In this document: one piece after another, positions 36,001 through 40,513 of the stretch | How positions within the stretch are numbered: the stretch's first letter is position 1 | Layout of the letters: each line of letters begins with the position of its first letter | DNA from: Clostridia bacterium | GTDB taxonomy: Bacteria > Bacillota > Clostridia > Christensenellales > UBA1242 | DNA: 64,000 bases | Reading direction: 5' to 3' | NCBI GenBank assembly: GCA_017453125.1 | Contig: JAFTKS010000012.1 | Coordinates: 181,238 to 245,237 of the forward strand | The notes under the pieces: model-generated | Told to the model about the DNA's origin: nothing | The model's input: the letters and a program-made list of their open reading frames with translations, nothing else | The model's database searches: none | Program-made: the position numbers and the translations under genes

Positions 36001-38257
36001 TAATCTCAGATGGAGAAGAAGGTAAAACATTTGCTCCAAACAAATAAACATCTTTACAACCATTACAATCATAATCTTTGCAACTATCAAGATGTGTGCC
36101 ATATAAGTCAGGATCATAAGAACCCATATCGCCCTTATATTGATCGAAACTAAACTTCTCAAAGTTGGTTAATTGAATCTTTAATGCAGAAGGATCACTC
36201 AAACTATAATAAATTGTAAAGTTAGAAACAAGCTCCACCCCATTCTCTGTCTTAACAAATATTCTTGTTCTTCCAACATTATTGAATATTGTCATAATCC
36301 AATCATTTTCTAATTCGCTAAACTCAACTTTGGCGTATGTATTGAATGAACCATTCTCAAGAGAAACGCTAACTTTTGAATAATCATTTGTTTCGCCATC
36401 TTCAAGTTTTGGAAGTCCAGACGCTGTCAATATTCCATCGTTAAATAATTTAATTCTTCTATTAACAGCAGTAATATCAGGACTAAATGTTGTCTGCTCT
36501 AGAGCAACTTGCTGAGTTGGTATTGCAAGAGTTGTATTCTCATTGATGTATGAAAGTTTGATAGTTCTATTCACATAATCTGGGAAGTTAACACTTGAAA
36601 TTGTGATAAATGGTTCGCCATTCAACTCTTCTGTCTTTTTTAGTTTGAGAATATTTCCAGAATAACAAGTCGCTATCGATTCACCATTAATAGAAATCTC
36701 TGCATTGTCTCTGTAGATATTAATTCCTGCGCTACTGGTAATAATCAAAGGTTGATTCTTAAGTGCTCCACCATTTCCCCATACGGCTACTTTGATAAAT
36801 ACGCCTGTGCCATTATTGTAAAGAACAATATCATTGTCTTGGAATCCTAAGTCTTCATTCTTCAAACTATCCAAATCAGCATTAGGTTCGAATACCCTAA
36901 TTTCGCTTGGCATAACAACTGTTTGAACATTCATCTCAATGACTACTGGACTATAAACACCTTCATATCCATAGTAATCAATTATGAAACGAACCTTGTA
37001 TTCTCCTACCGAACCTCTTTGTGAGAATTTGAATGCATCATCAGATCGTAATCTTACACCTGAAATCAACGTGCTATCTACAAACCCTTCGTTGATTTTT
37101 CCAGAAGAAGATACAGAAAGCATTTTCAACTTGCCATTCTCATCAAGTGTTGCATATTTTCCATCAGCAACAAGATTCTCAACGTATACAGAATATAGTC
37201 TTCTTGAAATTATTTCTCCACCAACTTCAGGACCGCCATTGATAGAATAACTCATTGTCCTTTCGCTAAGTGGTTGATAAAGACCTACATCAGGATCCGT
37301 ATTTCCATCAAGAGACATTCTTAATTGCAAATCGGCTTCATGGAATTCGTTGTAGTCATTAGTATTGACAACTAATGTTAGAGCATTTCTAACAGAATCA
37401 AACGCTTTGAAAGATTTGCTCTCATCTTCTATATTAGGAAGATTGATTTGTCCAATAGATACAAGATTCTCATCAATGCCATCTAAGACAATAATCAAAA
37501 CCTTTTTGATAACATTGGAACCAAGACTACCAGGATAGTTTGATGTAATCTTCAATTCAAACGAAGTAAGTATATCAAGGCTATTGTCTACAAAGATTAC
37601 TCCTGGATGTGCTTTGAAATATGTATTTACCTGTTCTACTGCTTGAATTGTAAGGTCTGATGTAGCAGTAGCTTCATAAGTCACGCCCTTCTGAGTTGTA
37701 TTAGAAGGAATGTAATTGATAAACTTGGAATATTCATCTAGCTTGATTTCTTGTCCTCTAATAATAGGAATTGTAGTTTCAGAAACTCGAATATCTCTAA
37801 GAGGAATAACAACATTAATTTTGTAATCAAGACTCTTGTTTCCTTCTTCAGTTTGAAAATGGATAACTGTGCTATCATTAGCAGTTGTACCATCTACAAC
37901 GTTAACACTGAAAACAAACATTGTCTCGCCACTGAACTTGTTGTAATCTGATTGTCTAACAGTTATAAGCCCCATATCAATAGGAGTTGCTATAACCGCT
38001 TTCAACACATCATCATCAACACCAGTTACACTAACTTTAACCGTAAATGTATTTTCATTGTCAGTACTAGAATAAGTAAAGGTAGCCTCATTCTCCTTGT
38101 CAACACCATCTTGGTTTTTATCAATAGTAATACCCGATGTAGATACTACACTTATCTTCATTGACTTATACTTGTTTGAATCCCCACAAGCAAAAAGAGA
38201 TATCGAAGATACCAATAACAAAATCATTAAAGTTAATATTTTTTTCCAAGTTCTCAT
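12008..38257 (-). CDS. Giant surface lipoprotein (8749 aa) with C-terminal NlpC/P60-like peptidase
   Basis: This single uninterrupted 26-kb reading frame starts with a lipoprotein signal (KKILTLMILLLVSSISLFAC, lipid-bearing Cys24). Residues about 30-1150 look like Ig-like or cadherin-like beta domains. From about 1150 on there are long beta-solenoid blocks with dozens of GG-[LIV]-[IV]-G motifs, as in the GLUG family. Several blocks open with a W-x-PIG / F-x-G-x-L-DGN-type start (near residues 1150, 3010, 3710, 5540 and 5960). Ig-like segments lie between some blocks. The C-terminus (about 8545-8749) is NlpC/P60-like: TDCCGFISLVY with catalytic Cys8641, GDVIWYY then GHILMF with His8695, and YHFVDQ with His8710/Asp8713. 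NlpC/P60 enzymes cut peptidoglycan peptide links. I infer a membrane-anchored fibre that holds a wall hydrolase at its far end. The ATG follows AGGGAATTGTT. It has its own promoter and terminator and is a paralogue of the next giant gene. Confidence 0.9.
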   Translation of the reverse strand: MRTWKKILTLMILLLVSSISLFACGDSNKYKSMKISVVSTSGITIDKNQDGVDKENEATFTYSSTDNENTFTVKVSVTGVDDDVLKAVIATPIDMGLITVRQSDYNKFSGETMFVFSVNVVDGTTANDSTVIHFQTEEGNKSLDYKINVVIPLRDIRVSETTIPIIRGQEIKLDEYSKFINYIPSNTTQKGVTYEATATSDLTIQAVEQVNTYFKAHPGVIFVDNSLDILTSFELKITSNYPGSLGSNVIKKVLIIVLDGIDENLVSIGQINLPNIEDESKSFKAFDSVRNALTLVVNTNDYNEFHEADLQLRMSLDGNTDPDVGLYQPLSERTMSYSINGGPEVGGEIISRRLYSVYVENLVADGKYATLDENGKLKMLSVSSSGKINEGFVDSTLISGVRLRSDDAFKFSQRGSVGEYKVRFIIDYYGYEGVYSPVVIEMNVQTVVMPSEIRVFEPNADLDSLKNEDLGFQDNDIVLYNNGTGVFIKVAVWGNGGALKNQPLIITSSAGINIYRDNAEISINGESIATCYSGNILKLKKTEELNGEPFITISSVNFPDYVNRTIKLSYINENTTLAIPTQQVALEQTTFSPDITAVNRRIKLFNDGILTASGLPKLEDGETNDYSKVSVSLENGSFNTYAKVEFSELENDWIMTIFNNVGRTRIFVKTENGVELVSNFTIYYSLSDPSALKIQLTNFEKFSFDQYKGDMGSYDPDLYGTHLDSCKDYDCNGCKDVYLFGANVLPSSPSEINDANLVSYRTSLIVGETYNFHYLLGVEQKTGDENALIAQKLTSLAGILNVRTPISSNKQIVEISQNQIYVKAYSDTPIELEFKFDSEAEGKTVYIKIKVFTQTIVKSISSNVNSVVVYSLEDLDEKFVTDNKGYAYEELYGYKSLEININPINPTIDYNLTWSAGQNNNSKYTDKDEGNLLWYEYQFGNGILSHSKIIIDATENKIETKQNKVKLSIPTNQADNPIRNFIVYASLSQRFITAEGEEVVHTLTLPIDVIVKEATGVSNIVPELFNNRITLDIRDMTESKGSYVSGNVVEFGYELEAVDPNADLLNKEIDIICPTDIDCKVTEKGTIVLTYTKTSEAYQDNPVYKIIIAAKSGTLKPNAEVLANLQNYQEFYSRFTEITLRVANGKRVPFEIDSVEELKLIGKDEDSLSANYVLVKDINLSSISNWEPIGSESLPFTGTLSGRYELSENVYRYFGIYNLNINVDHHNDTASKDIGNSYYGLFGYIGTSGRVDNLTISGHTINIIGYGSIVTANGFTLNEYVGAIAGYNAGRIEDCVVNDSSIGSQINGSLLESIRRSSVSKGISYYGSYSVFALNTNIGGAVGYNTGIIDATQVYTTINIQDTSTISTKNTRVGGVAGVNTGIISKDVDALDSNINSFVVSSGLEGFDVVTIINPRYNAYETANELSIHDNTIIGGVAGINASDLVGNDNSGVINGLAVRAYISGKDNVGGVVGKNMNRVSNNVVLPNIIAKNNVGGLIGYHVNGSESLSAGFQKSSGNIYSNKVQFLNFSDIYSYFNTSIYATNNVGGLIGKYFGDPLKEISTENIKFASNIAYNSVASYFETNAEISKTYDTTNIKGDYYGDIVIAKSSQLQYVSSFIGNASNALISSSYVSTNIALSAQNNLYFGGVLGYAEGIVSIYNTTTSGKLMNISGTKANAGSFVGNADNINTYTSNAGATINYLLSISQDYLYMPAGTGESDSTWPTQEITNLNFGDLINNTIVSNVFDSVQYKFGNIVNSYSLIKLINNDGSTGVLDSYASSGEQRKVVNPVIIEGAGTNAKLRIIYNSARQEIDSGNLKIANLVTYNSFYMGQKGLNIGLAVSIIKDNGSSEKQNIALGTISEITDDYLGIGSTTTSTSLVVLGATYNINYVLSLFGVEKQTIGANYTAISRVYYSSSLISSVLVDGNTYSWGQTNATLGSENPTSITIDDQGNTVASELKQVYTYQGDDSTLGTANGFNIANGVVDYTNGRYLKYYNSQLNIGYPIGFARQDYYIEKSEKFVNLIINIPPRAIIVGNPNAINDKIDYNNVWLSVVEQILDTTSTITTGKTTIYYYELDYADASSSNYKTMPWKSEIIDGETVKVIDLNLDGKYSSIDRNYSKFINARIDQMNRYKLSDIINIAIIPPYLQNGMIVIEPNSSIAEIEIIDDEVYVVAKGIGSVTFEIYSPYNPSKESRSSFTLNIINAINTFGMYTDTSFNTEVDYNNLSVVMNEDITTTFFSKFNGSLDLENEMLENYMKDKAILKLKTSDNYGIRYFLVNGSDTILYDANLDFSFEGIKINNQEFQRMYFDSKFGLGDTYALYVDSSTQLDIIGIEEQDDIKLLAVPYIINNSEITFLYDFTKAKNAIDYITENIDGTDVPTGYINNSIAKLLVLDVIKGTYGITSTKTQTISPLNTATMFISVDTDKEDSELYFNVKGNTSVTLYNDITKVEEILKTTITSMSDSTTFSGIVLEEGASYYFDKIQLDVVSRELILDENGAVDASGNFIDVKEIKYELAFSIPEHYLYDSDLAKIYNISYAVVDYMKNVKIATSELIINKQDINDSMLRHYSAVDEYIDGQTEYERNDYYQSNTLVSGHAGLLELNLVPNFASVDYVEFESSLYNGTYYISLEQLVAVYQDSNFNIFDGYYKAETDYREVLNNGRTIRVSKLSNVFVDNSGTEHFAYNGKLYIRTLVPSINTDTSPKFTITYRAYLDGKEIDSKTIDITVAQSPSVRLNINGAKNGVVAFGQTLDIGVTSKNQVNWELSTDIVGGVEKVLNSIEPIWIDSTKAQLTIKTLAELGDSYTDYIGKDISITAKVVLNVNGVTYTATDTVVVRLALYTIDGISVKYVDESIGKFVGIYNQPYDLRVILKASYDEEFDANHDGVISSKISKLEDELSKASAGTFSVISGDILVPLVAGEKYSDFQISANGEYLTIKNNAKNPSSILQASVKIEYTAKAEGGVRVNPSITTSDFVFDPYCRFGLQFTRLSNEENPEPIYTEKELRNMEEGGYYILLSDITVSDWAPLNTPIASLDGNGYVITIKNFYNTTITSDSNNEESTNRQLTLGLFSEISEKTTIKNLILEVKNDESIISDDAIIKNPTTGLDEFKNADLSIDVANYSQVTFGLLAGVNKGIVTNVKVTNNANSHRNERNEMLAQRGLISEYQIGETINKSYFINENNQKESVQRYLTKIALDYGSVTTSAKHNIGGLVGVNEGYISNSNINNISIFGLNRVAGFVAENKENAIIASSYFKGGNIVSQVSSASGYEAGSSAFVFENAGRIAYSYASSTSQYPKNLTGITDLENFVGVGYDNLGIRLKNTGAISIGGNSSGFVFKNSGSIQDSYANLLVRGSYSVGFVFENSGIINNVYTLASGVYDKDNNYPFIAMEDLTNGVARDSGDITNAYFLKAISSDFETEGEKNKDIITISDQEKQKATAISISKLSSYNTFETFAFAPNYDDILNKEDAIKKTVGAVWFYPNILTNSSVYFQDSYYTFGTPQLVSANLNTMSLKYYVSDSTSKIVESVYANILLDYSDITYNFSRDNIQPTIIECNGVNLINAVNNNLDSTIATAISKSEIVTTLNSYNDIYKDYKFSDIKESDFEKLLYQYIKVDIYLEKEGFELVDTDANLKSRITNMIIESIISSNSFKNMSYFDIKFIELSETTKLPQSDNNYEYFSILEKNDKSEDGNSVSIEYGASILNPYLVKNASDFNIFINQIDTDGNNIAELNYKSDKYLRLITDITFGSNVLNAETYNIMFSGNLDGNGMKISNLSINANTSIGNNAINKQQSEDSKYQEIEKYSDNGELKKVTSVGMFAKLIDGAVVKNIDIEVSEVYGSGVNFVGVVAGQVVDSMIYNINISGSSAKVYGLNAVGAIAGRVTGQSTLVNLTSTISVTASNFTSYNTFDVKKKLNITSKFNVYESLINKELDANGDLISNINKVSYAGGLVGIIDVSKKVENIVDVVTSNEISSIRNLVFEGSNTTLFGEIVGGIVGYVGNDSVISSNKVYVDQNSVIKASRVAGGLAGQNNGEIHRSSVSNLKSTQDSIDSTLLTAKAEKTHIYTKSSFDNDSDRYASVGSTKFFGSNAHFIGGIVGLNKEGTITNSYNKVNVNNINSLYAGGVIGANIGGQLTAVYTTADVYSFKAIGGIIGLNTSYYSTTIPQGAEEVVGLYIENYDNFRGPNTAKLTMQGIVGLNLWNKSSLNTRRQYINNDASEATIGSIIGYNYVDAEIGVDAYYKRMLQENMYTITTYTFDSIDNYDSSANKESMKSFFVLLPEIGNSDSTWSMSVTPTVSSNGSILNGEGKTIYDKNNIPSDSIKNYFYKDVNNIIVEVDTDNNTLTKVKQFGTMAMYSGAIVSYAKEETGVDGEYSYNVKSSSYFSRMRQYSSTRTLYELINRFYDEESAKKGVFTSLLNQANASSADIDAQLHSDFVFKPYDIASDTIISTAVSAQKIYPENVWSSSIWAGVAVNKSNARADNFVLPTHESRIDDSIVLVKDYEDLKQINLYPNRKYYLDNDIFITASEYSSLASLGNPFTGTLMSNPEKKSTAGYPYTIYVGQDSSGSRAPISNYTGIFGAVKGATFKEFNLVVSSNLIAPTDSGSTTAIGTLFGYSFNKGTSATTINNVDLEFINDSQIVVGGTSQPVSAGYVGGLGGYADSIVIKADTEDSGITTFALGDPETIDIINPSINITGEVTSDRCINMYVGSIFGYASLSSNSPSYSINVENPIITVSLDYIQGDYSTMAVGGIIGKLINSSSVGAPSTTLKNMTISDPIIDMEISAKDSGFANFETIAVGGAFGSLEGVAVNNTFAIENIDILDINSTIDSYIKFVNNGVYASSIFANKGNLSVGGTIGEMGGNSNGYITLNDIVNNIKTLTFTHSNTQINLENTVASGDINVGSLIGSVISCRENINSIQSSTTLSWTVSESDKLNINIGGTIGKMNSGSAIGMLSLTEINTTAPVNIGESTILNIGGLIGKMSGGSLFRSGYNSNIVVGLAQTSGSNVNIGGIAGFATLLSPSKISQSFASGYIKLITAKGSTYIQDNANLGGLIGYGYNYLNIEDSYSSNTIYTYDHNFNANYETYIQASSKTNVSNYNALGGIVGMFEANALNTDNNVQMHNVYSISNIIANKCENEASQIAGIIGMAETSDGSDIENMVELTSVYYLAEFMIEHNSIGQGLSVAEMLYLDEDTNNIPDGINFEKTTGEVSSIWTLAINAFPRLSWLSNESYIDPKLTPETVTTLASGVTAGKSYIVTGDCSGMTAIATNNNDIYFINTLRNGISLFSNIDADSRVYGIAVSNATNTIIATNNGKVSSTVINNLATTGGYIGINNGIDIHPVIKTMGSGAVVYGTNNGLVIYPNVASSGHSIVSNGNGQIKLGVFKDAEFDSSKNLFGTVSILDSYIYSVDEDNFVYYNHLGDAFVADLQKAQDINNFAEDYDFYNNWLILPTIKNGRMFLRWELKQEIGKDWYFEDIDLYSTSQTEYADYVWSNYFNKYGNIATENDIIIGENSLTVKSALGLAYASYLINHGQHLSSRIELASDIDMQYKLFTPIGGAPILEYMGRNYFNGSFTGNNHTIKNLLIITNSEAGLFGISTATEYTKAKLNNVNIITTNGSMGGLVAIQQGSTSLIGIKLTDVNLLHTMQTEDNAVVGGFIGKLIKGNKVSTEIISSEIVYTEESKCLIDRGISVGGMVGEVINAELNITHSYNKIDIVGKSYAGGFVGLVDENSKLVLRGSFNTGDVTSTDGVAGGFVGEIKGKATIEQCYNSSAVIGATYAGGFVGLLNQEAIRLIDCYVSRGDEGDLVAGVRNSRADGTMNLSCISGAVASAFVNFSSPFASVEFDECYSSLLGLQFTNINNADGISYRKTYVISESTNSVYDENSLMEITHSSLSEANNELFDDWSYIWSRVSQKNNNYPVLLMQANVWSGEEVNDTIKENNSTTYVIRNADELAWIAEQVNTGKNSFAGDTIKIVGVGGKIDFQKKLWQPIGYSPAYAFKGNVQFGDGSLVELINFTTNGYYKNNDFSVEGLQKDYVGLFGYMNGSTISGEVVLRCDETTENEGSHIFGKGNYVGAIAGYAKDITNTAIITNYLDVQGTGNFVGGIFGAVEVNGVVSASTYSLRATQAVSLGTLTNYGTVKGSENGASQYISGIIGFITSEKSAILNGETRVLVTAEGLSNYGRITDAKGNVGGIVAQIEGKGIILKIDNALNTSDLTTIDGQYIGGIVGYSNGSIIIDNATVSNDVVADDSIKNNSVIIASENKIAKIGSIVGYAREAKISGANLDSNKVRLISANETPLIQNASFGGAVGGIIGMADNLELFINSDVGINLSNVIFENTSSVRLDNNIGGIVGRVNGLLSVTTDDEERNNKITISGLSEEDPLIISGMGYLGGIAGYVNSYYQQEMDNLNITIKNVKIQESLSPEEMGQVANEYALDSQLFTDAFGNIGGAFGYVANGKNGNVVAIGDIVVEDSSISALTTRYVGGVVGRLNAAHLKNIKNYASINGDIKPNKYMMFVGGIVGSIGQGQSLKEKGVSTLENVYNFASVNGFSYVGGIAGEALYTNINDSASISIGSEVITIGSFYAGQNSEEGSEYFTAQKSDIFIGGLVGHLSYSTIDCENNETYTFKGNLIGSNFVGGIAGAIKNSNVKNAKVEIDNFRLYGIAHTNDHKLNYNNKDLVLGGGAVAYAENLYDGTQSTNYVIDNIDVKILTVFDVETIKTEYAIKDADGNITGYNMPEIGGIVGFARGYNLNEVSTDLCRDSSGNNYSFIIGTAQYLLNSEKAYNWSSNKYWFFNNSVDSDAVVVAEEETTINVRYLNNEQPYNYDTFLNMAYAFNMKKSDVPTHQEFNATVLYSLSGTNATYVNGEYTQPSQKPLMSETKQILTESGLWDLKVEQVTQSDTTKSEVITLKFIDDIKIRSATLENNSGNYSLEIDIEKEKSFNQDKLYAYIYSAVNKRYDKDSPKNPKNILIKIKGNIVNASTNIYQNTLSSLGTYYYPINNLDIQGIDSTDDDGNTIKSSISISAPYFTLSSNSDKTYNLYGLIGYVNGNISIRNIDISSQTPMTNIDNVQYIDIANRDYNTFFGGLIASAVPAVSTKTEDITHNIENVVVDIDVVYANVEYMGGIIGTAHYISSGEVIGDYTINLSNVENAGKLIDLNDVYFEQPASKLVYVPLVVGGVIGSADFINANGATLTINVTKNNSVFGVKNSGDITAFELAGGVFAYIGANVILEANNGIEDEYLIWNTGNITAGVDVNTQYVSIPTAGGVIGIIEAGKYVDPVSAVATLSDEDTLLASTYSNDVPDWIYQIANLYSGTNPYTIENTEEEILPIEEVVDTEEGSENTDETEETEDLQQPVILGRVTGGVIGRVSTAGFANGAYISTSDVQLKFLQNHATVGSEKSEHSAGIIGEHINIESIVFQNNFNTGKIYGFNSVAGIISSNNYQYMYTKISQAAEYEKNLVRRYEIEKTRKQIIYEGIGDYVVYNETTYLLHNIEFISTINASSDITSYSGITTGDNEPESIAGGLLGSLNSLNSNITVTTIVFDSCQSEGNLTADKSVGGFIGRVGNVENAKITLSTIAPYMYRSEYNIPNATFKSNEYAGGLFGLIDNEREVEFEGHIYTVENYKIGQTNKLNKDDSDLYNNKYYYIDPSQTLQSGKVLLDAPIVGGIVADMIVNHSNIAFLNLSNNAEIKLLKENYSEGAVTALCGIVGRFNKEEGQDLKPNVLFENCYNFGNIYSNSLDVGGIMGYISNSLIANLFVRNCGNGAGVSINTKASFRAAGGLFGAIASDSMPVEFSGIQSDSSINSSFKVIGPVAGGLVGSFSKNTPGHTLLENIEFDGNNVEISGTTSAGGLFGQLVGKRTVEETSSSISDGQISLKISGDVVIGGSSFEVKSIMYSGGVAGIVRGLYQYSCSETSSVLNKANILTEYQEVTDGLDNGAGGLFGSVETYSDLTSEQISNYVLTINNFTNYGNIDCSANSGSAGGVIGYCESLNFSMSFSNIINGADANITAKASAGGVIGRIIAYDPTTISLNKINVCGKIESYCASGGLIGENVANTVTISYVQIGLQDARLPVWSTSEVEYTLVDDENDSTDTSEIDYTLYDAYAGGLIGANWGQDIKVYGCNYVFADVIAEISSEFDAEDLSDYGLTYAGGLIGATATIPSFENANGYYTYCGGIANSTSLVKGYYAGGAYGCVYSSVSEINSSLALNHIYVSAYKYAGGFAGKMSETQLTFTANSLKMNNITFNGAYDTYNPNAFEMFIDVDEEETYYSKFDYAKTEYHYNFKSDYIERDANGNEIERGTISKSAPYKTDYSFVLGVEYNTFVSGGSYSYVCGSKPEINIKKSSGHELFDYNSLTYNTYTAYILRLGYNTDDLTTGLNNQVGDAKVASTSDFILTSFDGEGAKAKAQYEVDINAGHVQEHNIFDKTAFYEFNRTYPFVFKVPGQDLYLIHGGQPIIEETPDDEVDLSGKSLEIYNKALDSYEYIYGTALDDENRLTVLKNALDFKSPEKSKNYKYTYAIHRYVWPDTISSEYSNSLNYYNVGTNSFADLAMNYDVDGKNGNYKNGYNVSAAKNDSYAWTYYWTGKRYIWNRDAVLDNINNGKAWRTDCCGFISLVYSTINKIVNPYPSRSRSTTMTDKAYEQLKPGDVIWYYGTVDGKTTGHILMFTYYDTETGKYHFVDQSNLDVTGTWTGSYMKLSYASGKIDARPYTLFYSYL

Positions 38258-38296
38258 AACAATTCCCTATACTCTTATATTTTGGAATTTAGATAA

Positions 38297-38320
38297 TTTT
38301 ATTATTATATAATAATAAAA
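38297..38320. repeat. 24-bp perfect palindrome in the giant-gene leader
   Basis: TTTTATTATTAT is followed directly by its reverse complement. It lies between the promoter and the start of the 8749-aa gene, about 40 nt upstream of the ATG. It could be an operator for a dimeric regulator or an RNA hairpin; base composition alone makes AT palindromes commoner here. Confidence 0.5.
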
Positions 38321-38338
38321 AAATAATCCATCTATTCA

Positions 38339-38367
38339 ATTATATTAAATATCGCATATCTAGTCAA
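38339..38367 (-). promoter_or_regulatory. Promoter of the 8749-aa lipoprotein gene
   Basis: The -35 TTGACT (38367-38362) and consensus -10 TATAAT (38344-38339) have a 17-bp spacer. The upstream context TTTGTTTGACT is shared with the promoter of the second giant gene. Confidence 0.75.
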
Positions 38368-38430
38368 ACAAAAACAACAATTAAACCATAATTGCTACAA
38401 CAAATTTTAATATAAAAAGCAACAAAAAAC

Positions 38431-38467
38431 AAAAAAAAGAAAAGAGTGAAAATCCCCACTCTTTTCT
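38431..38467 (-). terminator. Terminator after the second giant gene
   Basis: A perfect 11-bp stem (38438-38448 with 38457-38467) and an 8-nt loop are followed on the minus strand by eight T. It lies 28 nt after the stop at 38495, so the transcript is expected to include the region beyond the internal TAA. Confidence 0.88.
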
Positions 38468-38494
38468 CGTTTTTTTGATTTTGCATAGCAAAAT

Positions 38495-40513
38495 TTAATA
38501 TCTATTATCGCCAGCACAATAAGTTCCACCAAACACACTAATAGCTGTATGGTCACATCTATTGTTATACATAAACTCTGCATAGCTATTAGTAATATAG
38601 TTATAACTTCCAATTGTTGTGCTTAGAGTCACCGCCCCAAGTGTACAATTGGCCATATATGAACCTGTTGCATTTGCCGTAACAAGACCAGTTATATACA
38701 ACGCATTTGATCCTTGAACAGTAATCTGATCAGCACCAAAACCATCAATTATACCATAATTGCTTACAATTGGCCCGAAATAATATGCAGAATTATTTCC
38801 GATCTTTCGAATCAATACATTAGTAATAGAAAGTCTTGAAATTAAGCCATTATTTGTCTCAACAAATGAATGAGTCAATTGTGTTTTTTCGTTTGATTTG
38901 ATAAAGTCTATAGTGATATTTTGCTCAGTAGACACACTATTGATTCCAACTAATGCCGATTCTGTAGTAAGAATCAATGAGTTACTTATAAGTGTTGCAT
39001 CAACAGACAAAATATGACTATCTGACGATTTGCTAGCGTCATTTGTTAAAACAACAATTGTGCCCTTTGGAATGACTCCGTTAGATAGGCTATTAACATA
39101 TTCAATGAAAGCCTCTCCGTTGCATATTCTAACAACATTGTATTTCAATTGTTCAGTGCTATAGAATTCATATTTATAACTTAGTTCATACTCTGAATTT
39201 GCCCTAATCTTCTCACCCTGTCCATTAAGTATGAAATTATTAGAACCATCAAGTAGATATCCATCTGGGTATTTTCCTTTCTGAGACTCTATAGATGCCT
39301 GAATTTTTGCTTTCAAATCTGCAACATCTTTTATAGCCTCTACCGATGAATTCTCATCTGCCTTGAAGAACAACTTTATAGTCATACTACCAGCAATATC
39401 TTTAAATCCTTGAATTTGAACATGGCTATTCTCATCATACCAAACAGTTTTTCTTTCAAGAAGTTTCTTAGGAAGTTTTTCATCATACGAATTTTCATAT
39501 TTTCCTTTGCAATTACTAACATTTTCTCTATCAAAAGGTCCTTTGTCAACATTATCCGTTAACATTGCAGAAGGAACATAATAAGTAGAATTTTCAATAA
39601 TTGCATTCTCATTATTACTAAATGCAAGACCATACAATACTGTTATATAACTAGAATTTTCGGTATATCCGTAACTAGCAGAATAACAATCACTTATTAC
39701 TCCATTATTTGCATAAACCAAACCATACAAAACATTTTCATCTGGATTAGTTGATTGACACACAAACTTAACAGCAGATGCCGAAGAATATATTCTGCCA
39801 TTATTTGTATTTGCTAGTTGATATTTATTTTCATTCAATCCATAAATATAGCAGTTTGTAATAAGTCCAACGTTTGTTTCAGTCAAAGCAATTTTTGACG
39901 AAGTATTTTGCCCTGCATTAATATATAGATTTGAAATTACACCATTATTTGTTTTTACAAAATGGTTAAGAGCTCCAGGTGTACCAAATTTGATAGATAC
40001 TTTGCCTGTTTTTATACTTCTACCGGATATGTATTGATCTGCATTAAGTGTTCCGATAGTACTCAATGTAACTTCTCCATCTTTGTCTGCATCATCAGAC
40101 AAAGCTATAAACTTGTAATTTGTTGCAAGTGTAGAACCATTGGTATATTCAAACAAATCAAACTTTGTAGCTCCACTACCTGACGAATGCCTTGTAATAT
40201 ATCCACTCAATTTCTCTGGAATAATTAATTGAATATTTCCTATATCCTCTAAGGTTAGTCCCGTATCAATATAATCTTTTTCAGACTCAAGGGTAATATT
40301 CTTCTTAAATTCTTTGTCATATCTAATCAAATCAAAAATTGGCGAATATTCGGATACAGTTTTAAACAAGTCACCAAAAGCAAATGTTTCAAAACACGTA
40401 TCCATCTTGTAATTATTTCCAACAAATTCTTGAGCATACATAACATTCGTACAGTCACTAGTAACACTTCCATCTGTAATCGCAGATGTCACACCACTTT
40501 GTAACTTTGGCAA
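38495..40513 (-). pseudogene. Detached C-terminal part (672 codons) of the second giant lipoprotein
   Basis: This open frame begins immediately after the TAA that ends the 40514-54334 gene and is in the same frame, so the two are one gene of 5279 codons split by a single ochre codon. The first codon after the stop is TTG. The only purine-rich stretch nearby (GAAGGA) is about 15 nt away, too far for normal initiation, and there is no promoter. The content continues the same protein type: repeated NNG-x-I-S-x-L / TNN-x-G-I-I-S beta-solenoid blocks (for example FVKTNNGVISNLYIN and LVYANNGVISDCYS) and an Ig-like insert, ending CDHTAISVFGGTYCAGDNRY. It has no NlpC/P60 domain. No further stops occur over 2 kb. 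It could be a recent nonsense mutation, a base error, or rare readthrough. Confidence 0.75.
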
